Notes under the pieces: generated by a model
Database searches by the model: none
What the model was told of the DNA's origin: nothing
What the model saw: only the letters and a program-made list of their open reading frames with translations
In this document: piece after piece, positions 1 through 6,487 of the stretch
Numbering within the stretch: the stretch's first letter is position 1
Layout of the letters: each line of letters begins with the position of its first letter
Position numbers and translations under genes: made by a program
Source: CAZAQS01 sp964486825
Lineage (GTDB): Bacteria > Chloroflexota > Anaerolineae > Anaerolineales > UBA4823
Assembly: GCA_964486825.1 (NCBI GenBank)
Contig: CAZAQS010000048.1
Coordinates: 1 to 23,407, forward strand
Direction of reading: 5' to 3'
DNA length: 23,407 nucleotides

Positions 1-947
1 CAAGCTACGAAATGGTCTTCACTTACCTCTACCATGGGTGGTACTTCACGGGTACAGATTTCTGTGGCATAAGGGCAGCGGGGATGGAAGCGGCAGCCGG
101 AAGGAGGGTGAAGCAAGTCAGGCGGCTCACCAGGTAGGACCGCTAATTCGCGTTTAGGGCCGACAATGCTGGGAAAAGCGGACATTAAACCGTATGTGTA
201 AGGGTGCTGAGGGTTCTTGAAGATCTGCTCGGAGCTTCCGATCTCGACCAGGCGCCCGGCGTACATGACACCGATCCGGTCACTTACCTCGGCAATCACA
301 GCGATATCGTGGGAGATATAAATCATGCTCATGCCAAGTTTCTTCTGAAGAGCGGTCATCTCGCGTAACAGGTTGTCCTGTACGATCACATCCAGGGCTG
401 TCGTAGGCTCGTCGGCTATGATCAGCTCCGGTTTGCAAGACAGCGCCATGGCAATTACGGCGCGCTGGCGCATACCACCGCTGTATTCGTGGGGATAGCG
501 ATCGAGCATCTTCGGCTCCAGGCCTACAAGCTCGAAGAGCTCGGTGATCTCCTGGCGGGCCTGTTGGTTCGTCTGGACACGCCCGTGATTTTCCATGGCT
601 TCGATGATCTGGTCGCCTACTCTGTAAACCGGATTCAGAGCATTCATGGCAGCTTGAAAAACCATCGAAATGCGGTTCCAGCGGACCTTGCGCATCTGGT
701 CTTCTTTCAAAGGCACCAGGTCCATGCCATCCAGGTAGATATGCCCGCCTTTGATGACTCCGTTATCCGGTAGAAGCCTGAGTAGAGTCGTGGCTACGGA
801 GGTCTTTCCGCAGCCGGATTCGCCTACCAATCCCAGGGCATGGCCCTTCTTGAGCTCGAAGGACACATCGTCAACAGCCGACACATCCCCAGCCCGGGTG
901 GTGTAGTGCATTGTCAAATTCTCAACCTTCAACACGTTCTCGGTCAA
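1..947 (-). CDS. dppD: Peptide/nickel ABC transporter ATP-binding protein (DppD/OppD type), partial
   Basis: This is the cytoplasmic ATPase of a peptide-type ABC importer, and its C-terminus runs off the left edge of the window. I read about 315 residues. Walker A GESGCGKT is at about 42-49, the signature YSGGMRQR at 155-162, Walker B LIIADEPTTALD at 175-186 and the switch histidine in YISHD near 213. The oligopeptide-transporter C-terminal region with spaced cysteines (CRFHPRC, then EIC) is at about 285-298. The start is taken as TTG at 947 because GAGGAG lies 7 bases upstream at 960-955 and the family N-terminus (VLKVENL) follows at once; the first ATG lies well inside the conserved strand. 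It is the last gene visible in a minus-strand cluster. A second ATPase (DppF) would be expected beyond the edge, which is inference. Confidence 0.93.
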   Translation of the reverse strand, partial: MTENVLKVENLTMHYTTRAGDVSAVDDVSFELKKGHALGLVGESGCGKTSVATTLLRLLPDNGVIKGGHIYLDGMDLVPLKEDQMRKVRWNRISMVFQAAMNALNPVYRVGDQIIEAMENHGRVQTNQQARQEITELFELVGLEPKMLDRYPHEYSGGMRQRAVIAMALSCKPELIIADEPTTALDVIVQDNLLREMTALQKKLGMSMIYISHDIAVIAEVSDRIGVMYAGRLVEIGSSEQIFKNPQHPYTYGLMSAFPSIVGPKRELAVLPGEPPDLLHPPSGCRFHPRCPYATEICTREVPPMVEVSEDHFVA

Positions 948-1047
948 AGTGTTACTCCTCTTCTTCTAGCAGCAGCCGGCATCTACCGGTCTACTGGAAT
1001 TAATTCTATCTACTAAATGAGTCCTAGAAATGACGGACAAATTGATA

Positions 1048-2040
1048 TCACCGCCTGCGTAGGCGGGGGTTCACGATCTCGTCCAAAGCACGGCCGACAA
1101 GGTAGAAAGCTGCACATAGGAAGGTGATGGCCAGGCTAGCTGGGAAGATCAGCCACCACTTGTTGATATCCAGCAGGTAGCCTGAATAGGATGTGGTATA
1201 GATCATCAAGCCCCATGACATGCGGATGTTGAGCAGTCCAAAGAAGGATAGCACTGCTTCAATGGCGATAGCAGTAGTGACCGTAAACATCATATAAAGG
1301 AAAGAAAGCGGCAGCAAGTTGGGAATGATATGGCGCAGGATGATATGGCCGTTACCGCCGCCAGCCACGCGGGCTGCCTCAATATAGGTGCGCACCTTGA
1401 TCGTCAGGGCTTGCGATTTAATGATAATGGTGGCGCCCCCCAAACCACTCAGTAGACCGATGATCACGGCTAAATGAATCATCTCGAGATTGATCATTGA
1501 GCCCAACACGATCAGGATCGTAATTGTAGGGGTCATGATGATCAGATCGGCCATGCGCATGAAGATGGTATCCACAATCCCACCGTAATAAGCAGAAAAC
1601 GCCCCTACAGAAGTAGCAATGACTGTCGTTACGAGTGCAGCCACCATGCCAAGGATAAAGGCTGTGCGGGTGCCAAACATGAGCTGGCTGAGGATGTCTC
1701 GCCCAAGCGGGTCTGTGCCCAGCCAGTGAGTGGGTGAGGGAGGGGAGGGGTGGAAGGGAATGCTGGTATCATAACCCCCAATTGGGTTATAGATATTGCG
1801 ATCCCAAACCGTGTCCAACAAGATTGGGTGAATGAAGGCCATGACGGCGAAGATGACGATGATGGCCAGCCCAACCAACCCAATTGGGTTTTCTGCGAAG
1901 AGCGCAAAATTGGTCTTGATGCTGCGCCATAGCAACCGCATACGCACCTGCCAGAGTGGAGTCTCCAAAATCGGTCGTCCTCCGGGGACAGGAGCGTTGT
2001 AATCACCAGAAAATGAAGTGGATTTTGATGCGTCAGCCAT
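1048..2040 (-). CDS. dppC: Peptide ABC transporter permease (DppC type)
   Basis: A 330-residue inner-membrane permease that would pair with the DppB-like protein encoded upstream. A hydrophilic N-terminus of about 40 residues precedes the first membrane segment (about 51-72). The OppC-type N-terminal signature follows, with HWLGTDPLGRDILSQ at about 105-119. The cytoplasmic EAA loop that contacts the ATPase is at about 219-245 (YIEAARVAGGG, then HIIPNLLPL). The protein ends DEIVNPRLRRR, close to the usual DxxxDPRLR ending of the family. GGAGAAG at 2060-2054 is 13 bases from the ATG, a rather long spacing, but no better in-frame start is seen. It lies 74 bases after the DppB gene and 100 before the ATPase gene, so co-transcription is likely. 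Transported substrate cannot be read from the permease. Confidence 0.93.
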   Translation of the reverse strand: MADASKSTSFSGDYNAPVPGGRPILETPLWQVRMRLLWRSIKTNFALFAENPIGLVGLAIIVIFAVMAFIHPILLDTVWDRNIYNPIGGYDTSIPFHPSPPSPTHWLGTDPLGRDILSQLMFGTRTAFILGMVAALVTTVIATSVGAFSAYYGGIVDTIFMRMADLIIMTPTITILIVLGSMINLEMIHLAVIIGLLSGLGGATIIIKSQALTIKVRTYIEAARVAGGGNGHIILRHIIPNLLPLSFLYMMFTVTTAIAIEAVLSFFGLLNIRMSWGLMIYTTSYSGYLLDINKWWLIFPASLAITFLCAAFYLVGRALDEIVNPRLRRR

Positions 2041-2114
2041 AATTTTATTTCGACTTCTCCTGAAAGGCTACCGGTCGTTCGAGCTCCAACCCGGCGGCAG
2101 GATTGATATAAAGC

Positions 2115-3278
2115 TTAAGAATAACGAATGCGCGGATCCAGGTATGCGTAGAGGATATCAGCGNNNNNNNNNNCGATCAGGTGACCAGTCAGGGCCAACG
2201 CGCCAGTGAAGACAAGCGCACCGATGACCATTGGGATATCCTGTACCTGGGCTGCGTTGAGCAAGGTGAGCCCCATACCGGGCCAGGAAAAAATGGTCTC
2301 GGTGATGACGCCACCATCCAGTACGAAGGCCAGCGCAAGCACAAAAGAGGTCGCGACAGGCAGCATAGCATTTCTCGCGGCATGTTTATCCCGAACGACT
2401 TTTTCTTTAAGGCCTTTAGCTCGGGCGGCCATGATATAGTCTTCACGCAAGGTTTCCAGCATACTGTTCCTGGTGAGAAGCATCACGCCGGCAAAATTGA
2501 CCATGGCCAGCGTCATGATGGGCAATACCAGGTGGCGAAGAATGTCAACTGCGTAGCGGGCGACACCGGTAGAATTCCAATATATGAACACACCTGCCAG
2601 GACAACCAATAATCCGATCCAGGCTGCGGGGCCTCGTTTGGAGGGATCTAAGCGCCGGGCGATGGTGAGAATGGTCAGTAGGACAACCGAGGCAATGAAC
2701 GCTGTCAATATGATGCGGTGGAAAACAAAGTTGGCGTCCACCGGCGCCCTGCGCCACAGGACCGGGTCTATGAACTTACCTAAAGGAAAGATACCAAGAG
2801 TGAAGGAGAAGAACCATATCATCATCAGGCCGAACCACGGCAGGAAGACCGTATAAAGGCCTACACCTCCAATCGTTGTTGCATACTCGAGGAAACCACC
2901 CCGCTTCCAGGCCAGGATCTTTCCAACCATAAAGCCGATATAGTAGGATAATGTCGTTGCGGTCAGGAACAATAATATGGTGCGGGGGGCACGTTCGATA
3001 ATGATATCCAGAACTGGGCGAGGGTAGTTGGAGAAAGATACGCCCAGGTCACCTTGAGCTGCGTTACGGAGCCAGATGAAATAGCGCACATGGACGGGCT
3101 GGTCGAGGCCCAGGCTGGCGCGCAACGCCTGGCGTTGGGAGGGCGTCAGGCGGGGATCGGAGGCATAGATATTGCCAAAATCACCCGGCTGTGCATCCAT
3201 CAAGAAATAGACAGCTGTGAGGAATAAGAAAAACGTGAGAATATTCTGTAAAATACGCCGGGTGATAAAACGTCTCAT
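2115..3278 (-). CDS. dppB: Peptide ABC transporter permease (DppB type), interrupted by an assembly gap
   Basis: An inner-membrane permease of about 387 residues as written, longer than a typical DppB (about 310-340). The typical N-terminus (RRFITRRILQNILTFF) is followed by the substrate-family marker DPRLTPSQ and by GDLGVSFSNYPRPV at about 76-90. The EAA loop is at about 279-308 (EDYIMAARAKGL, then ARNAMLPV). The extra length comes mainly from an insertion at about 187-240 with two additional hydrophobic segments. The ending DILYAYLDPRIRYS is the conserved C-terminus. Ten N bases hide about four residues before it. The start ATG has GGAG nine bases upstream (3291-3288). It is preceded by the binding-protein gene with a hairpin in between. 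Confidence 0.92.
   Translation of the reverse strand: MRRFITRRILQNILTFFLFLTAVYFLMDAQPGDFGNIYASDPRLTPSQRQALRASLGLDQPVHVRYFIWLRNAAQGDLGVSFSNYPRPVLDIIIERAPRTILLFLTATTLSYYIGFMVGKILAWKRGGFLEYATTIGGVGLYTVFLPWFGLMMIWFFSFTLGIFPLGKFIDPVLWRRAPVDANFVFHRIILTAFIASVVLLTILTIARRLDPSKRGPAAWIGLLVVLAGVFIYWNSTGVARYAVDILRHLVLPIMTLAMVNFAGVMLLTRNSMLETLREDYIMAARAKGLKEKVVRDKHAARNAMLPVATSFVLALAFVLDGGVITETIFSWPGMGLTLLNAAQVQDIPMVIGALVFTGALALTGHLIXXXXADILYAYLDPRIRYS
2164..2173. other. Assembly gap of 10 N inside the dppB-like gene
   Basis: Ten unknown bases. The reading frame continues across the gap as written, giving four unknown residues between GHLI and ADILYAY. The flanks end in CG on the left and start with CG on the right, reading the plus strand as gcg/N10/cga. 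Collapsing the gap with a two-base CG overlap gives L-I-A-D-I-L in frame, the expected family sequence. The gap may therefore be a scaffolding placeholder with no missing sequence. Confidence 0.95.
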
Positions 3279-3378
3279 ATGTTTAGTCTCCGCCTACTTT
3301 CTATTAGGCATTATCTCTTACAAGATACTATGATTGTAGCACCGTTGTTGCGTATAGTTATAACTTTCATTGATTATT

Positions 3379-3415
3379 AATTTCCCGGAAGCGGTTTGTC
3401 CGCTTCCGGGAAATT
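3379..3415 (-). terminator. Strong hairpin between binding-protein and permease genes
   Basis: A perfect 15-bp inverted repeat (arms 3379-3393 and 3401-3415) with a 7-base loop lies 21 bases past the stop codon of the solute-binding-protein gene. The arms contain TTCCCGGAAGCG and its complement. On the minus strand it is followed by a T/A-mixed tract and not by a clean run of T. It could act as a partial terminator or as a 3'-end stabiliser of the binding-protein transcript, either of which would raise binding protein over permease. That role is inferred from position. Confidence 0.75.
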
Positions 3416-3435
3416 TGGAAATATTTATTTGGTTG

Positions 3436-5619
3436 TTACCTAAGTTGGACAAAGGACTGCATATCCTGCGGAATTTGGTGAGAGTACTGCAATCCACTCA
3501 ACTGCTCTTCCCAAGGGTATTCAACGCTACCACTACGGTAAGCCTCGATGATACCGGTGTCGAAGAGCAGCACATACGGAACCTCGTTACCGAGGATGAT
3601 CTGAAGCTCGTCGGCAATCTCCTTGCAGGCATCAATGCCTTCGCATTCAAGGAGGGCTCGTCCGGCTTCTTCAAACTCCGGATTGACGTAGCCACCGGCA
3701 TTGTTGCCATCCAGAGCGGCCTGTTCTTCAGAGAAGAAGTCAAACAAGAAGTCTGGGAAGATGCTCAGGCTCCAGCCCAGGATCCAGAAATCGAAGTCTT
3801 GCTCGGTGAAGATCTTGGGAACGATGACGTTAAAGCCAGCCAGTTCTGCATTCAAGGGGATGCCGACCTCGTTCAACCAGGTCTCGATCCAGATGGCGAA
3901 GGTCGAGCGCAGCGGGTCATAGCCGGCCGAAGGCGCCAACATGTTGAGTGGCGGTACGGGCTGCCCGTTGGGCATGACCAGTCGCCCGCCGGGGACTACC
4001 TGGCGGTTTTCCTCATCCCAGGTCGGGATAGCATCGCCTTCCCAGGAATAGCCGGCGTTCTGCAGGATCTCGACAGCCAGGTTGGTGCGTTGCTCACGGG
4101 TCAGGCCACGCCCAAGTTGAGGAGCCTCATCCGAGAACCAGGTTGCATTGCCTTCCGGAACGAATGCGTAAAGCGGGAAGGCCACACCTTGCAGGATGGT
4201 GTCAGTAACGAATTCCTTGTCGATCAAGATGGCCACAGCCTGGCGGAAGGAGCAGTCGTTCATCGGCATGCGGCGGTGGTTGAAGCCCATGTAGCGGAAG
4301 CCGTTGACCGAGTTCTCGAGCACTGTTAAATCTGGGGTGCCCCGAACCTGGTCGGCCAGGCCGCGCTGCAAGCCCAGGGGATTAAGCAGGAAGTCCACAT
4401 CACCCTGGCGCAGGGCCAGAATAGCTGTATCCTGCGAGCCATAGATGGAGTAAACGGTTGCCTCGACATATGGGCCGATAGTGTAGACTGCCTCGGGCTC
4501 GCCACTGGGCTCACCGATGACAACGCCTTCGCTGTCCCGGTAAGCGCCGTCGGCCCATTGCTCAACAGTCACGCCAGAGGCGAAGTAGTCCGGGTTAGCG
4601 ACCACTTCCAGGGAAGCGCCTGGTTCCCAGTTCCCGAAAAGGAAGGGGCCTAGGTCAGGCTCACCGACTGGATCGTGAGAAAACAGGACATCGCGAGCCT
4701 CAGCCTGAGCTGCAGCCAGATCTTCTTCGGATGGATCTGCGCCAAGGGCATCAATAGGAGCGCGGGCATCCTCGACGATAGGCGCCCAGTAGTGTTCGGC
4801 CAGGATCGGCGCTTGCAACACGCCATACTCGTATCGAGACAGGCCGGACTTGGTGTGGAAGACCAGCCGGGCGGTGTAGTCATCCGGTACTTCAATGCGA
4901 TCGATGTAGTTGAAGTCGTACCAGGTGCTCCAGTTGCCTGAGATCAATCCAAAGTCATTGGCCACCGAAGCAGTGAAGGCGTAATCAGCGGCGGTGAAGG
5001 GCTCGCCGTCGCTCCATACAACATCCTGCCTCAGGGCGATCTCAGCCACCCATTCGTCGCCGTCCTGCTCGAGGGCAGCAGGTGTGGCATCAGCAGCAAG
5101 CTGGGGAACGAGTGTGAAGTACTTGGGAGAGAGTGTATAAAGGGATAACTTTCCGGGTAGCATATAGCTGTTCCAAACCGTGTTGTCCGGTCCATTAGCA
5201 GCCCAGAAGTTGAGCGTAGTCACATCTTCAAATGCGGCGACGATATAATCGCCTTGTGGCGTGACCTGCTGGCGGATGGCGAAGGGCGCCGAGGCAGCCG
5301 GCCGGTTGACCAGTTCGGTCTGGACCAGGCTTGCTGTACGAGCTCCACCGGTCCCGTAGGCAATCTCGGGAAGCGGCAAGCAGGCGACCAGGCCATCGGC
5401 CATGATCGGGCCTTCAGAAACAACCGGTGCCGGGGTTTCAGGGGCAGGTGTGGGGGTGATGATCACTTCCACGACCTCGCCCTCGACGATCTGAGTGACG
5501 ACGATGGTTTCTACGACGCGCTCAGGGGTCGGGGTTGCAGCCGGTTGGCAGGCTGCCAGTACCATGCTGGCGATGATTAAAAGACTGAAAAGGATCAGCC
5601 CTTTCGGACGGGTATTCAT
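3436..5619 (-). CDS. ABC transporter substrate-binding lipoprotein, family 5 (peptide/nickel type)
   Basis: A 727-residue extracytoplasmic binding protein that would deliver peptides or similar solutes to the DppBC-type permeases encoded downstream. A lipoprotein signal peptide (basic MNTRPK, hydrophobic core, lipobox LAAC with Cys24) is followed by a Thr/Pro/Val-rich linker typical of Anaerolineae lipoproteins. The mature part shows SBP_bac_5 features: VPQLAADATP, then DGEPFTAADYAFT at about 203-215, and FRYMGFNHRRMPMNDCSFRQA at about 435-455. It is longer than the usual 500-600 residues of the family, partly because of the linker and an N-terminal extension. The start ATG is preceded by AAGGAGG at 5633-5627 with good spacing. 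It is first in the minus-strand transport cluster. Substrate is not determinable here; di- or oligopeptide is the default guess. Confidence 0.93.
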   Translation of the reverse strand: MNTRPKGLILFSLLIIASMVLAACQPAATPTPERVVETIVVTQIVEGEVVEVIITPTPAPETPAPVVSEGPIMADGLVACLPLPEIAYGTGGARTASLVQTELVNRPAASAPFAIRQQVTPQGDYIVAAFEDVTTLNFWAANGPDNTVWNSYMLPGKLSLYTLSPKYFTLVPQLAADATPAALEQDGDEWVAEIALRQDVVWSDGEPFTAADYAFTASVANDFGLISGNWSTWYDFNYIDRIEVPDDYTARLVFHTKSGLSRYEYGVLQAPILAEHYWAPIVEDARAPIDALGADPSEEDLAAAQAEARDVLFSHDPVGEPDLGPFLFGNWEPGASLEVVANPDYFASGVTVEQWADGAYRDSEGVVIGEPSGEPEAVYTIGPYVEATVYSIYGSQDTAILALRQGDVDFLLNPLGLQRGLADQVRGTPDLTVLENSVNGFRYMGFNHRRMPMNDCSFRQAVAILIDKEFVTDTILQGVAFPLYAFVPEGNATWFSDEAPQLGRGLTREQRTNLAVEILQNAGYSWEGDAIPTWDEENRQVVPGGRLVMPNGQPVPPLNMLAPSAGYDPLRSTFAIWIETWLNEVGIPLNAELAGFNVIVPKIFTEQDFDFWILGWSLSIFPDFLFDFFSEEQAALDGNNAGGYVNPEFEEAGRALLECEGIDACKEIADELQIILGNEVPYVLLFDTGIIEAYRSGSVEYPWEEQLSGLQYSHQIPQDMQSFVQLR

Positions 5620-5621
5620 TC

Positions 5622-5714
5622 TTAATCCTCCTTAACCGATGTAGGTTGAATTTGGTTGATCGAACTCGTATAGTTGGTCAGGGAATAACTCCCTCTGCTA
5701 GGACTAAATTGCAT
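5622..5714 (-). CDS. Possible 30-residue leader ORF upstream of the binding-protein gene
   Basis: An ATG at 5714 opens a frame of 30 sense codons (beginning MQFSPSRGSY). It ends in TAA at 5624-5622, two bases before the binding-protein ATG and just after that gene's AAGGAGG. A very strong ribosome-binding sequence sits right at its start, but only two bases separate GGAGG from ATG, which is too close for efficient initiation. An open frame of this length is not rare by chance (roughly one in four). It may be a leader peptide coupled to the lipoprotein gene, or merely an accident beside a ribosome standby site. Confidence 0.25.
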   Translation of the reverse strand: MQFSPSRGSYSLTNYTSSINQIQPTSVKED

Positions 5715-5725
5715 CACCTCCTTTC
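5713..5725 (-). promoter_or_regulatory. Thirteen-base full-length Shine-Dalgarno match far upstream of the binding-protein start
   Basis: On the minus strand the sequence GAAAGGAGGTGAT is complementary to the whole conserved tail of bacterial 16S rRNA (equivalently, the plus strand reads like the 16S 3' end). It lies about 95 bases before the binding-protein ATG, which has its own good AAGGAGG. Possible roles are ribosome standby site or initiation signal for a leader ORF. No 16S gene precedes it on the plus strand. Confidence 0.5.
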
Positions 5726-6005
5726 AGGTACTACCAAAAAGCCTTACCTTTCAAAGCCTGCCACACGGCGTGAGTGACAGCATTCAAAACCTGGTTGTTC
5801 AGTTAAGCTCGTATTTGCAAGGTGATAAGCCTTTTTGAGATGAAGATAGGGTTGAACAATCTTTACCCCTCGTTTTATCTGATACAACCCGATATGAATT
5901 GTCACTGTACAGACGTAGAACAGAACAATTTGAAAGTTCCGAAGGTGCTCACACAAAATACTGGACGGGCTAATTATATACCAGTTTTTAATCTGCATTG
6001 AAAAA

Positions 6006-6299
6006 TTATCGCAGCTTGATTGTCGAGAGGAAAGTCATGTGAAAACGAGACGCCAGCATCCAGGATAGGTAAGCATGATTTTCCTGGTATTCTTCATTCT
6101 CAATCATAGAATTTAAATGATGAAACTGGCTGCCTGACTGAGTTGTCTCTTGGAAAGCAGCATGAAGCAAACGCTTTTTCCCATCCGATGGCGGCTGGAA
6201 ACGTGCGTAAGATTTCTTGATCCTCCACCGGAGATATGCGTCTGGTCTATCCTCTGTGAGTCGAGGTGACATTTCCTGTGTTTCCCATGTCTTCTGCAT
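6006..6299 (-). CDS. Doubtful small protein, 97 residues
   Basis: An ATG-started frame with a protein-like composition: mixed charged and aromatic residues, including the stretch YARFQPPSDGKKRLLHAAF in its first half, and no signal peptide or membrane segment. No Shine-Dalgarno sequence precedes the ATG at 6299 or the internal ATG at 6272. It is isolated in the divergent region and antisense to nothing. TATATT at about 6323-6318 could be a -10. I do not recognise a family. It may be real or chance; on balance it is slightly more likely not to be a gene. Confidence 0.3.
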   Translation of the reverse strand: MQKTWETQEMSPRLTEDRPDAYLRWRIKKSYARFQPPSDGKKRLLHAAFQETTQSGSQFHHLNSMIENEEYQENHAYLSWMLASRFHMTFLSTIKLR

Positions 6300-6394
6300 T
6301 TATTTGTTACTGTCATAATATATACCTGGTGGAGATGAAAAAGGTTCAATTCATGCAGCCGGGGGTTGAAAATACTTATTAATCCAATGGGAGA

Positions 6395-6403
6395 TGGTAA
6401 AAT
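6395..6403 (+). promoter_or_regulatory. Candidate extended -10 promoter element for the regulator/kinase operon
   Basis: TGGTAAAAT matches an extended -10 (TGnTATAAT) with one change, 84 bases upstream of the ATG at 6488. No convincing -35 lies 16-18 bases before it. Extended -10 promoters often lack one, so the call is tentative. Confidence 0.35.
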
Positions 6404-6487
6404 AGACACGAATACTCGTAAAAGTCCAGGCAATTGATATGGGTAATTTATCCTCCTCCAGGGGAAAAGCAGAAAGAGAGGCTGTGC

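Larger units (their letters stand above)
5720..6487. other. Long divergent intergenic region with little recognisable content
   Basis: About 770 bases separate the leader region of the transport cluster from the response-regulator gene. I see no RNA gene. Two minus-strand frames occur. The one at 5744-5998 reads as low-quality protein and is not called. The one at 6006-6299 is listed separately as doubtful. A plausible plus-strand extended -10 lies at 6395-6403. No clear terminator or repeat was found. Confidence 0.5.

Noticed and set aside
3370..4329. 319-codon plus-strand frame
   Set aside because: It is antisense to the strongly supported solute-binding lipoprotein gene, and its translation has no recognisable motif.
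5711..5726. Resemblance of the plus strand to the 16S rRNA 3' end
   Set aside because: The sequence to its left is the coding/leader region of the transport operon, with no 16S helix 45 (GGCUGG...) or other rRNA sequence; the match is explained by a Shine-Dalgarno sequence on the minus strand.
5744..5998. 84-codon minus-strand frame
   Set aside because: No ribosome site, no recognisable motif and unusual composition (clusters of Ile, Cys, Tyr and His); probably chance in AT-rich spacer.
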